From Saprospiraceae bacterium UBA2365 (GTDB lineage: Bacteria > Bacteroidota > Bacteroidia > Chitinophagales > Saprospiraceae): a DNA stretch of 30,874 nucleotides. The stretch is from NCBI GenBank assembly GCA_002344345.1, contig DDTL01000064.1, forward strand, positions 1-30,874. The letters are read 5' to 3'. Position 1 is the stretch's first letter; every line of letters starts with the position of its first letter. The position numbers and the translations under genes were made by a program. This document shows, in pieces, positions 24,026 to 30,874 of the stretch. The notes under the pieces were generated by a model. The model saw nothing but the letters and a program-made list of their open reading frames with translations, made no database searches and was not told where the DNA came from.

Positions 24026-24409
24026 TCAACCTTTTTCTATACGAAACTCATTTACAAATGTCACTCCATTCTTTTCCGACAGGTAAACAAACATCCTGAA
24101 CAAACCGCTTTGAGTCAAAAGATCTGCTACTATATACGCAGATTGGTTTGCTCTGGAATTTCCTTTGTGTTTGATAGTATATTGTAAAGGCTTGTTTTTG
24201 GAAAAAAACTCTTTGAGCTTGGCTGTTGCTTCATTTTTATTCACCAGATCTTCATAGGAAAGTATGCAAATATCTACCTGTTGGGTAAAACTTTGCTGAA
24301 TAGCTTCATAATTACCAGTCACTACATAATCAAAAATTTTATTCTGACTCTGAGAGTAAATATCCCATGTAAAAAAATAAAATATTAAAAAAAACACCAA
24401 TTTCGCCAT
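24026..24409 (-). CDS. Small exported DUF4783-like protein
   Basis: A 127-residue protein with a short signal peptide (MAKLVFFLIFYFFTWDIYSQ). The mature part, FDYVVTGNYEAIQQSFTQQV then EATAKLKEFFSKNKP and a C-terminal beta-rich segment ending FVNEFRIEKG, fits the DUF4783 family: small NTF2-like (cystatin-like fold) proteins common in Bacteroidota with no known function. It is probably periplasmic. The length is normal. It is divergent from gpmI across 275 bp and 282 bp from the upstream end of the regulator gene. A possible -7 box lies 15 nt upstream of the ATG. Confidence 0.75.
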   Translation of the reverse strand: MAKLVFFLIFYFFTWDIYSQSQNKIFDYVVTGNYEAIQQSFTQQVDICILSYEDLVNKNEATAKLKEFFSKNKPLQYTIKHKGNSRANQSAYIVADLLTQSGLFRMFVYLSEKNGVTFVNEFRIEKG

Positions 24410-24423
24410 TATGTAAGTTTTTT

Positions 24424-24431
24424 CAAAATTA
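24424..24431 (-). promoter_or_regulatory. Possible -7 box of the DUF4783-like gene
   Basis: Reads TAATTTTG on the minus strand, a perfect TAnnTTTG match, 15 nt before the ATG at 24409. The nearest upstream TTG is only 14 nt away, so support is partial. Confidence 0.3.
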
Positions 24432-24684
24432 TTTTATCCCATGAACAACACCTGTTCCATAATTTCAGGCCAATATCGGGACTTTTTATCATTGAACATA
24501 TTTAAAACCAAACTCAATATTTTAAGTTTGCATTTTTTTAGATAACGGATTTTTAAAACAGAAAGTGCAACACAAGTGTTAAATCCACAGATCATACAGA
24601 GAATTCTTGTCAGAAAATACTGACCGACCTGAAATGGAAACACTGTTTGACACATTTTGCAGAACCTAACTTAAAAATAAACAG

Positions 24685-26223
24685 ATGAACAATAAAAAGA
24701 TACTCTTAACCATTCTTGACGGATGGGGAATCGGTCCGGTTCCTTCTGACAGTGCCATTGCCAATGCCAAAACACCTTACGTGGATAAGCTTTTAGCCCA
24801 TTATCCCAACGCAACCCTGAATACCTTTGGTCTGCACGTTGGTTTGCCTGAGGGCCAGATGGGCAATTCCGAAGTAGGACACATGAATATCGGTGCCGGA
24901 AGGATTGTTTATCAGGATCTGGTAAAGATCAACCTGGATATTGAGAATAAGCAGTTGGAGAAAAAAGAAGCGATTATTCAAGGCATCCAATATGCCAAAG
25001 AACATGGGAAATCGATACATCTGCTTGGCCTGGTATCTGATGGTGGTGTTCATAGTCATATTGAACACTTGAAAGCTTTATGCACCATTCTGTCTGAAGC
25101 CGGTGTTCCCGCAGTTCATATCCATGCCTTCACGGATGGAAGGGACACAGACCCTGAAAGTGGTGTCGGATTTATCCGCGATTTACTACAACACAATGCG
25201 GCACTGCCAAATGTGCACCTTGCTTCCCTTATCGGAAGATATTATGCCATGGATCGGGATAAAAGATGGGAAAGAGTCAAAAAAGCCTATGATCTTTTAG
25301 TGCATGGAGCGGGCCAAAAGAGTAAAGATATCATAGACAGCATGCAACAGTCCTATGATCAGGGTATAACAGATGAATTTATTGAACCCATCGTGATGGT
25401 GGATGAACATGAAAATCCTTTAGGTAAAATTGAGCCCGGGGATGTAGTACTGTTCTACAACTTCAGGTCAGACAGACCTCGCGAAGTCACTACTGTTTTG
25501 ACCCAGAAAGATATGCCTGAATTCGGAATGCATACGCTTCCTTTGCATTATATTACGATGACGCCTTATGACGAATCGTATCAGAATGTACACATCATAT
25601 ATGCAAAAGACAATTTGAATCAAACCCTGGGAGAATTGCTGGCGGATGCCGGTAAAACTCAGTTGCGCATCGCAGAAACAGAAAAATATCCCCACGTAAC
25701 TTTTTTCTTCAACGGCGGCAGGGAAGATACCTTCCAAAATGAGAAAAGGATCATGATCCCTTCTCCCAAAGTGGCAACTTACGACCTTAAACCCGAAATG
25801 AGCGCTCCCGAAGTGGCTGATGCTGCCATTGCAGAAATGATACTATCTGCCCCGGATTTTATTTGCCTCAATTTTGCCAATTCAGATATGGTAGGACATA
25901 CCGGTGATTTCAGCGCTGCCATCAAAGCAGCTGAAACCGTGGATTTCTGCCTTAACCGCCTGATAGAACAAGCTAAAAGTCAGCATTATGATGTATTGAT
26001 CATTGCAGATCACGGCAATTCTGATGTAATGCGAAATCCGGATGGAAGTCCGAATACAGCCCACTCTCTGAGCCCGGTTCCCGTTATTTGGGTAGGAGAA
26101 CAAACAAATGGATACAGGATTTCTCCAGGCAAACTGGCAGATATTGCACCAACTATACTTTACCTGATGGACATTCCTCAACCTGAGATTATGACCGGTA
26201 TAAATCTGATATCAAAAATTTAA
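24685..26223 (+). CDS. gpmI: 2,3-bisphosphoglycerate-independent phosphoglycerate mutase
   Basis: A 512-residue cytoplasmic glycolytic enzyme that interconverts 3- and 2-phosphoglycerate through a phosphoserine intermediate using two Mn ions. The alkaline-phosphatase-like core begins ILLTILDGWGIG (metal ligand D12). The catalytic serine is S62 in GQMGNSEVGHMNIGAGR. The inserted phosphotransferase domain follows (DGGVHSH, DGRDTDP, GRYYAMDRDKRWER). Later metal ligands are in NSDMVGHTGD (about 396-405) and ADHGNSDVM (D442, H443), with TAHSLSPVPV near the end. All hallmark residues are present and the length is typical. It starts at an ATG. It is followed by a bidirectional terminator shared with the convergent thioredoxin-like gene. 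Confidence 0.97.
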   Translation: MNNKKILLTILDGWGIGPVPSDSAIANAKTPYVDKLLAHYPNATLNTFGLHVGLPEGQMGNSEVGHMNIGAGRIVYQDLVKINLDIENKQLEKKEAIIQGIQYAKEHGKSIHLLGLVSDGGVHSHIEHLKALCTILSEAGVPAVHIHAFTDGRDTDPESGVGFIRDLLQHNAALPNVHLASLIGRYYAMDRDKRWERVKKAYDLLVHGAGQKSKDIIDSMQQSYDQGITDEFIEPIVMVDEHENPLGKIEPGDVVLFYNFRSDRPREVTTVLTQKDMPEFGMHTLPLHYITMTPYDESYQNVHIIYAKDNLNQTLGELLADAGKTQLRIAETEKYPHVTFFFNGGREDTFQNEKRIMIPSPKVATYDLKPEMSAPEVADAAIAEMILSAPDFICLNFANSDMVGHTGDFSAAIKAAETVDFCLNRLIEQAKSQHYDVLIIADHGNSDVMRNPDGSPNTAHSLSPVPVIWVGEQTNGYRISPGKLADIAPTILYLMDIPQPEIMTGINLISKI

Positions 26224-26236
26224 TTCAAAAGCAAAA

Positions 26237-26280
26237 AAAACTCCCTGTTTGGCGGCAGTTAGCCGGGCAGGGAGCTTTTG
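26237..26280. terminator. Bidirectional intrinsic terminator between gpmI and the thioredoxin-like gene
   Basis: CTCCCTG (26241-26247) pairs with CAGGGAG (26268-26274), with an inner GGC/GCC pairing. An A-run (26233-26240) precedes and CTTTTG follows, giving a U-tract in both directions. It lies 14 nt past the gpmI stop and about 48 nt past the end of the leftward gene, exactly where a shared terminator is expected. Confidence 0.85.
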
Positions 26281-26327
26281 ATAATAGACCGGATTCAACA
26301 GTCTTTTTTTTCAAAACCATTCGAATG

Positions 26328-26885
26328 TTACTTTTTCCATTTGATATTACATCCGGCACTGGGAAATTGTAGTGTTGGTACAGGAATACCTTCCAAAACC
26401 GCGTCGATGGCTGCCCTGAGATCTTTTCCGTCAGGGTCTTTTCCTCCTGAAGGTCTGTTTTCATCCAGTCTGCCCCTGTAAACCAGATGATCGTCCTTGT
26501 CAAAAACATAAAAATCCGGAGTACATGCCGCATCATAAGCTTTAGCTGTGTCCTGCGATTCGTCATACAGATATGGAAACGGATATTTCAACGCTTTCCC
26601 AACCACTGCCATGATCTCAGGAGCATCCTGCGGATAGTTTTCAATATCATTGGAACTGATCGCAGCAAAACCAACCCCTTTTAAAAGGTAATCGTTGGCC
26701 AGATCGACTATCTGCCTGTTCACATGGATAACATAAGGACAATGATTACAGATAAACATTACCACAGTTGCTTTACTGCCTTTTATATCCTGAAAGGATT
26801 TTTGTTCTTCGCTCAACGTATCGTAAAGTTTAAAATCAGGCGCTTTGGTTCCCAGCCTGAGCATATTTGATTCTGTCAGTGCCAT
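26328..26885 (-). CDS. Thioredoxin-like (AhpC/TSA-type) family protein
   Basis: A 185-residue thioredoxin-fold protein of the redoxin type. The N-terminal segment LGTKAPDFKLYDTLSEEQKS is typical of peroxiredoxin-like proteins. The redox centre is CNHC (C46, C49) in VVMFICNHCPYVIHVNRQ, a pattern of a known thioredoxin family group. AYDAACTPDFYVFDKDDHLV carries the cis-Pro (TPDFY) and RGRLDENRPSGG follows. No signal peptide is present, so it is probably cytoplasmic. Its role as peroxidase or disulfide reductase is not fixed by sequence. It is a single gene on the minus strand, converging on gpmI. It starts at an ATG. Confidence 0.88.
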   Translation of the reverse strand: MALTESNMLRLGTKAPDFKLYDTLSEEQKSFQDIKGSKATVVMFICNHCPYVIHVNRQIVDLANDYLLKGVGFAAISSNDIENYPQDAPEIMAVVGKALKYPFPYLYDESQDTAKAYDAACTPDFYVFDKDDHLVYRGRLDENRPSGGKDPDGKDLRAAIDAVLEGIPVPTLQFPSAGCNIKWKK

Positions 26886-27197
26886 AATTGTTATATTTTT
26901 GTAAATTAAAATTTTTGTTTTTCAAAGGAAGTTTTTCCTGTTTTCTAAAGCCAAAATTGAATTGATTTGTTGAATTCACTGTTAATAACTTTTTTAGTTG
27001 CTCAAGTGTTTTGGAATTGATGTTAAAATCGATGTACTCATTAAATTTGCAGCTTAAACCGGAATAAAAGAGCATGTACCGGGATTCAGACTGAATCAAA
27101 AAGAACCAATGGATTCAATTTGCTTTTTGGTCAACTAAAAGGCTTATTAAGTGATGAAATAACCGGAAATGATTGTTTTGCACCAAAAATTGAATAA
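26886..27197. other. Divergent intergenic region upstream of rlmN
   Basis: A 312-bp AT-rich region between the leftward thioredoxin-like gene and rlmN. It should contain both promoters. Near rlmN, TTGTTTTG (about 27173-27180) is one mismatch from the -7 consensus, 17 nt before the ATG. I see no gene, repeat or strong hairpin. Confidence 0.5.
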
Positions 27198-28259
27198 ATG
27201 ACAGAAAAAAAAACAATGCAGGATATTCGGCAGCTTTCTGATGAAGAACTGGTAAACGTTATGGAAGCTTTGGGTCAACCATCCTTTCGGACAAAGCAGC
27301 TTCATCAGTGGTTATGGCAAAAGGGCGCTTCCGGTTTTTCGGAAATGACCAACCTGTCAACTTCGCTCAGAGAACAACTCACCGATGCCTATTCCTTCAA
27401 CAGCATTGTTCCGGATACCATCCAAAACAGTGTGGACGGAACCATCAAAAGCAGATGGAAATTGTTTGACGGCAAAATGATAGAATCCGTTTTGATACCT
27501 GTTGTCGATGAAAACAGGTTTACCGTCTGTGTCTCTTCACAGGTTGGTTGCAGCCTGAATTGTGCATTTTGTGCAACAGGAAAACTCGGTTATAGCCGCA
27601 ATCTTGAAGTTTATGAGATTTTTGAACAATTCCATCTCGTCAACCAACAATGCGAATCGACTTTCTTCCATCCACTGACGAACATTGTTTTTATGGGAAT
27701 GGGAGAACCCTTGCTCAATTACAAAAATGTCCTGAAAGCCATTGAAAAGATCACTTCGCCGGAAGGTTATGGCTGGTCACCGAGAAGAATAACCCTGAGT
27801 ACCGTCGGAATTGCCAAAATGATCCATAAACTCGCTGAGGATGATGTTAAATTCAACCTTGCATTGTCATTACACGCAGCAGATGATGAGAAAAGAAATA
27901 AAATCATGCCCATCAATCAAAGCAATACGCTCGAAGTCCTCATAGATGCATTGGAAGATTTTTATCTCAAAACCAAAGGAAAGATCAGTTTCGAATACAT
28001 TGCCTTTAATGGCTTCAATGACACGTTTAAAGATGCCGATAACCTGATCAGATTGTGCAAAAGATTTCCGGTTAAGGTCAACATTATTGAATACAACCCG
28101 GTGGAAGGTGTCGAATACAGTAAATCAACTGAAGATCAGATTAACAGATTTGCGAAATATCTGACCGATCACAACGTTCTTGCAACGGTGAGAAGAAGCC
28201 GGGGCAAAGACATCGATGCCGCTTGCGGACAATTGGCCAATAAAGCTTCTCTGAGCTGA
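27198..28259 (+). CDS. rlmN: Dual-specificity 23S rRNA/tRNA adenine C2 methyltransferase
   Basis: A 353-residue radical-SAM enzyme that methylates C2 of A2503 in 23S rRNA and A37 in some tRNAs. The [4Fe-4S] ligands are C118, C122 and C125 in GCSLNCAFCATGKLGYSRNL. The methyl-transfer cysteine is C343 near the C-terminus (DIDAACGQLA), and C111 (VCVSSQVGC) sits seven residues before the cluster, as in E. coli RlmN. GMGEPLLNY and SLHAADDEKRNKIMPIN are further family signatures. All catalytic residues are present. It starts at an ATG without Shine-Dalgarno. It is monocistronic as far as seen; a family C repeat begins 62 nt after its stop. Confidence 0.97.
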   Translation: MTEKKTMQDIRQLSDEELVNVMEALGQPSFRTKQLHQWLWQKGASGFSEMTNLSTSLREQLTDAYSFNSIVPDTIQNSVDGTIKSRWKLFDGKMIESVLIPVVDENRFTVCVSSQVGCSLNCAFCATGKLGYSRNLEVYEIFEQFHLVNQQCESTFFHPLTNIVFMGMGEPLLNYKNVLKAIEKITSPEGYGWSPRRITLSTVGIAKMIHKLAEDDVKFNLALSLHAADDEKRNKIMPINQSNTLEVLIDALEDFYLKTKGKISFEYIAFNGFNDTFKDADNLIRLCKRFPVKVNIIEYNPVEGVEYSKSTEDQINRFAKYLTDHNVLATVRRSRGKDIDAACGQLANKASLS

Positions 28260-28320
28260 TTAGTCTCTATAACCCAAGATTTTTTATCTATTTATTTATG
28301 AGTCGAGTTTATAAAGCATA

Positions 28321-28664
28321 AAGTTTGTAAAGTTAAAAGTGTAAATAATTGATATTGAACACTTTAACTATAAATACAAAATTATCTTAAACAGCACAAA
28401 ATCAGCAGTATAACTTTATGAACTTTCAACTTTATAACTTTTTTGACTGAACTCAACAGTATAACTTTATGAACTTTCAACTTTATAACTTTTTTGACTG
28501 AACTCAGCCGTATAACTTTATGAACTTTCAACTTTATAACTTTTTTGACTGAAATCAGCCGTATAACTTTATGAACTTTCAACTTTATAACTTTTTTGAC
28601 TGAAATCAGCCGTATAACTTTATGAACTTTCAACTTTATAACTTTTTTGACTGAACTCATTTAT
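28321..28664. repeat. Dispersed repeat family C, expanded copy C2
   Basis: Same sequence as 15292-15431 but with the 51-bp unit present five times instead of once (344 versus 140 bp, a difference of exactly four units). The left part contains the inverted repeat GTTAAA(A)GTGT / ACACTTTAAC (about 28332-28357). It ends GACTGAACTCATTTAT, as in C1. It lies between rlmN and htrA. Confidence 0.8.
28409..28663. repeat. Tandem array, 5 x 51 bp, upstream of the HtrA gene
   Basis: Units start at 28409, 28460, 28511, 28562 and 28613. Each reads TATAACTTTATGAACTTTCA then ACTTTATAACTTTTTTGACT and a short variable end (GAACTCAACAG, GAACTCAGCCG, GAAATCAGCCG). Copies are almost identical, suggesting recent expansion. 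Each unit contains AACTTTAT/ATAAAGTT-type self-complementarity. It ends 28 nt before the protease start codon. Confidence 0.9.
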
Positions 28665-28691
28665 GTATTTATTGCAGAAAAATCTTTAACT

Positions 28692-29813
28692 ATGAACTTT
28701 AAAAACTTCATTATCATCGTATTGGTTTTACTCCTGGGATTTGCCGGAGGGCTCATTTTTAAATTGAACAACCAGCTAAATCTGACTCCTACATCTCCAA
28801 AAATTTCCGAAGACAGCCCACAGAAAAATGATGATCCCAAAATGCTGGATATTAATGCTTTGAGTGATAAAAATGAAGCCCTGACCATCAAACTTTTCGA
28901 AGATGCCGCACCTTCTGTTACGTTTATCACTACAACTGCACTAAGAAGAGATTTCTGGTCCCGGGATGTGTTTGAGATTCCCGGAGGAACCGGTTCCGGA
29001 TTTATCTGGGACAAAAAAGGGCATATAGTAACCAACTACCATGTAATAGAAGGTGCAAATAAAGCTTTGGTTACGTTGTCGGATAATTCAAGTTATGAGG
29101 CCACAGTAGTAGGCACTGCCCCGGAAAAGGATCTTGCCGTACTCAGGATCAACGCCCCTGCATCCTCCATGAAACCCATTCCTGTTGGTAATTCTGCCAA
29201 TCTGAAAGTTGGACAGACCGTTTTGGCCATTGGCAATCCGTTTGGTTTAGACCAAACCCTGACAACAGGCGTGATCAGTGCTTTGGGAAGAGAGATCCAA
29301 TCCAGATCAGAGATGCCCATTCGTGATGTGATCCAAACAGATGCCGCAATCAATCCGGGTAACAGCGGCGGACCTTTGTTGAACTCATCCGGTCAATTGA
29401 TCGGTGTAAATACAGCGATCTACAGCCCTTCGGGTGCATACGCCGGTATCGGATTTTCCATTCCTGTTGATGTGGTCAATTGGGTGGTACCGGATATTAT
29501 CAATTACGGAAAGATTAAACGACCCAGGATCGGCATTGAGATGGTTTCTAATCAATATACGGAAGGAATGGGTCTTGAAGGCGTTTTGATCATGAACGTT
29601 GTGCCGGGTTCTCCCGCAGAAAAAGCCGGACTCAGGCCAACACAAAGGAATAAAAGAGGCGATCTGATCATTGGTTTGGGCAATACAAAAATCAAAGAAA
29701 ACCTGGATCTCATCCTCGGGCTTGAAAAGTATAAACCTGGTGACAAAGTAAAGATCACCATTGACCGGAATGGTAAAAAGTTGGAGCTAAATCTTGTTTT
29801 GGACAGCATGTAG
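28692..29813 (+). CDS. HtrA/Deg-family serine protease, membrane-anchored, one PDZ
   Basis: A 373-residue trypsin-like (S1C) protease for envelope protein quality control. An N-terminal hydrophobic segment (MNFKNFIIIVLVLLLGFAGG) without lipobox or obvious cut site suggests an uncleaved anchor facing the periplasm. The triad is H117 (GHIVTNYHVIEG), D147 (PEKDLAVLRI) and S225 (INPGNSGGPLLN). A single PDZ domain follows at about 277-368 (VVPGSPAEKAGLRPTQ, GDKVKITIDR). The one-PDZ layout is like DegS rather than DegP. I chose the ATG at 28692: the frame stays open 15 codons upstream to a TTG at 28647, but those codons lie in the tandem repeat. It is not in an obvious operon. Confidence 0.93.
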   Translation: MNFKNFIIIVLVLLLGFAGGLIFKLNNQLNLTPTSPKISEDSPQKNDDPKMLDINALSDKNEALTIKLFEDAAPSVTFITTTALRRDFWSRDVFEIPGGTGSGFIWDKKGHIVTNYHVIEGANKALVTLSDNSSYEATVVGTAPEKDLAVLRINAPASSMKPIPVGNSANLKVGQTVLAIGNPFGLDQTLTTGVISALGREIQSRSEMPIRDVIQTDAAINPGNSGGPLLNSSGQLIGVNTAIYSPSGAYAGIGFSIPVDVVNWVVPDIINYGKIKRPRIGIEMVSNQYTEGMGLEGVLIMNVVPGSPAEKAGLRPTQRNKRGDLIIGLGNTKIKENLDLILGLEKYKPGDKVKITIDRNGKKLELNLVLDSM

Positions 29814-29920
29814 GATTTTGGTGGTTCATTCGAAGTTAATGTTTTTTTTACATCAAAAAAAGACTGAAAAGTTCCGGTTTTGTCAAAATAATACCATTTT
29901 GTGTAATATTTTATTAAGAA

Positions 29921-29951
29921 TTGGTACTTTCTGCCGAAAATTATATTTTTG
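29921..29951 (+). promoter_or_regulatory. Predicted promoter of the VOC protein gene
   Basis: TTG (29921-29923), a 20-nt spacer, then TATTTTTG (29944-29951), a perfect -7 box 17 nt before the ATG at 29969. This shows the gene has its own promoter separate from htrA. Confidence 0.55.
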
Positions 29952-29968
29952 ATCAAAAAAAATAACCT

Positions 29969-30409
29969 ATGACCACAGTAAATGTATATCTGACCTTTAA
30001 CGGGACTTGCGAAGAAGCCTTCAATTTTTACAAATCTGTTCTGGGTGGTGAATTCAGCTACCTGGGAAGATATAGCAACATGCCTGACCAGGAAGGTATG
30101 CCTCCGTTGACTGATGAAATGCGCAATCTGATCATGCATATTGGATTACCTGTCAGCGCCGAAACCATGTTAATGGGTTGCGATACCGTTGAAACCTGGG
30201 GTGACGGATTTAAACCGGGAAATAATTTTGCAGTTTCTATCAATACAGACAGCAAAGAAAAAGCCGATGAACTTTTTTTTGGACTTTCACAGGGAGGAAA
30301 AGTGACCATGCCTTTGGATTTCACATTCTGGGGCGATTATTTCGGTATGTTTGAAGACAAATTCGGCGTCAACTGGATGGTAGGTTATGCACCTGCTCCA
30401 CAAGATTGA
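29969..30409 (+). CDS. PhnB-like VOC (glyoxalase/bleomycin-resistance fold) protein
   Basis: A 146-residue cytoplasmic protein of the VOC superfamily, PhnB-like group. Hallmarks: VYLTFNGTCEEAFNFYKSVL near the N-terminus, GGEF, then GMPPLTDEMRNLIMH, MLMGCDT, and the C-terminal half with FTFWGDYFGMFEDKFGVNWM. These proteins are often annotated as 3-demethylubiquinone methyltransferase-like, but most have no proven activity. The complete two-module fold fits the length. It starts at an ATG with its own promoter and is followed by a possible weak terminator. Confidence 0.9.
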   Translation: MTTVNVYLTFNGTCEEAFNFYKSVLGGEFSYLGRYSNMPDQEGMPPLTDEMRNLIMHIGLPVSAETMLMGCDTVETWGDGFKPGNNFAVSINTDSKEKADELFFGLSQGGKVTMPLDFTFWGDYFGMFEDKFGVNWMVGYAPAPQD

Positions 30410-30500
30410 TGTTGGATACATCGGGCTCCGCCAAAAGAAATTATCTATTCGGTTTTCTATGTTATTTTCCTATTGGGTTCTGGAAAAGTAATCATTGAGA

Positions 30501-30529
30501 TCCCTCACTGTCAGGGAAGTGGTTTTTTT
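30501..30529 (+). terminator. Weak candidate terminator after the VOC gene
   Basis: TCCCT (30501-30505) and AGGGA (30513-30517) form a 5-bp stem, followed after AGTGG by seven Ts (30523-30529). It is 92 nt past the stop, and the stem is not immediately next to the T-run, so support is modest. Confidence 0.35.
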
Positions 30530-30709
30530 AATTCACTGGTATTCCTTGCTGTTCCAAATCAAAAGAAAAACAGATGAAGTGCGGGGTTGTTTTCAAATCT
30601 CATATAGGCAGAAACTTGTAAAAGAATAAATCTATCCAGCCAAGGGTATCAGGGTTAATTAATTTTACTGCATTATCCTTAATTCAAACGCTGTTTTCAT
30701 ACCAAGTCT

Positions 30710-30874
30710 GGGTCAGCTCCGAGAAGTCCAGTCTGTTGATTTTCAATCGTTTTTTGCCCTACATGCGGGTTGATAAACGTTTGAAATTCAACTAATTATA
30801 AGTCTCCTTTTAGGTTTGTACTGACTGAAAACGTCCGTGCGTGTACTACTGAAAAATGTCCGTGGGATTTAGGA
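30710..30874 (+). mobile_element. Family B element, second copy, cut by the window end
   Basis: 30710-30729 matches the left terminal repeat of the element at 14964 at 17 of 20 positions (core CAGCTCCGAGAAGTCC). After about 78 bp of sequence not in the first copy, TTTTAGGTTTGTACTGACTG and AAAACGTC (30808-30835) match 14988-15015 almost exactly. The right end is outside the window. Confidence 0.5.

Larger units (their letters stand above)
30410..30874. other. Gene-free end of the window with start of a family B element
   Basis: No coding frame is supported. 30501-30529 has a weak terminator-like hairpin; 30530-30700 shows nothing I can name. From about 30710 a second family B element begins and runs off the window. 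Confidence 0.6.

Noticed and set aside
24434..24655. 73-codon leftward frame upstream of gpmI
   Set aside because: Cys- and hydrophobic-rich composition without family resemblance, lying in the gpmI promoter region.
26836..27099. 87-codon leftward frame overlapping the thioredoxin-like gene start
   Set aside because: Low-complexity Asn/Lys composition and overlap with a well-supported gene.
28382..28660. 92-codon leftward open frame encoding a Lys/Val-rich 17-residue repeat
   Set aside because: It exists only because the 51-bp tandem unit is a multiple of three and lacks stops in this frame; no independent coding signal, and the family C copy at 15292 has no such frame.
28409..28663. Tandem 51-bp array considered as a CRISPR array
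   Set aside because: Whole units repeat without unique spacers, and no cas gene is present.
28647..28691. Upstream TTG start extending the HtrA protein by 15 residues
   Set aside because: The extra codons fall in the end of the repeat array, and the ATG at 28692 gives a standard membrane anchor.

Overview
The window looks like a chromosomal stretch from a Bacteroidota bacterium, perhaps a Saprospiria- or Chitinophagia-like lineage. The phylum is fairly secure and the class is a guess. The clues are families largely restricted to that phylum (DUF2851, DUF4783-like, a long HTH regulator type), almost no Shine-Dalgarno sequences, several matches to the Bacteroidota promoter -7 box TAnnTTTG (three with a TTG exactly 20 nt upstream), and AT-rich intergenic DNA full of short palindromic repeats. 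No tRNA, rRNA, CRISPR array, transposase or phage gene was seen.

Layout. 1-601 is gene-free and holds small palindromic repeats. 602-1921 (-) encodes a PIN-PhoH ATPase. 2389-10268 (-) is a two-gene operon: a very large lipoprotein alpha-2-macroglobulin with an intact thioester motif, followed 8 nt later by the peptidoglycan synthase PbpC, a known periplasmic defence and wall-repair pairing. 10684-12150 (+) is a DASS/SLC13 anion transporter, convergent with asnS (12183-13619, -). A TPR protein (13904-14920, +) follows, then a repeat-filled gap, a small exported protein of unknown function (15435-16097, -) and a divergent DUF2279-like exported protein (16447-17358, +). A lipid kinase and galactokinase form a probable operon (17510-19579, +).

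19576-21190 is a 1.6 kb gene-free block made mostly of a tandemly duplicated repeat. Then come DUF2851 (21191-22486, +), an HTH regulator (22727-23743, -), a DUF4783-like protein (24026-24409, -), gpmI (24685-26223, +) sharing a bidirectional terminator with a thioredoxin-like protein (26328-26885, -), rlmN (27198-28259, +), a 5 x 51-bp tandem array, an HtrA/Deg protease (28692-29813, +) and a PhnB-like VOC protein (29969-30409, +). The final 465 bp are gene-free and start another repeat copy.

The coding content is mainly housekeeping and envelope genes. What stands out is the intergenic DNA, where three dispersed non-coding element families recur. Family A (five copies) has constant ends and a variable hairpin core. 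Family B is a MITE-like element with ~21-bp terminal inverted repeats. Family C has one copy with a single 51-bp unit and one expanded to five units. Copies repeatedly sit within a few bases of stop codons. I see no convincing new multi-gene system; the element families are the best candidates for something undescribed.
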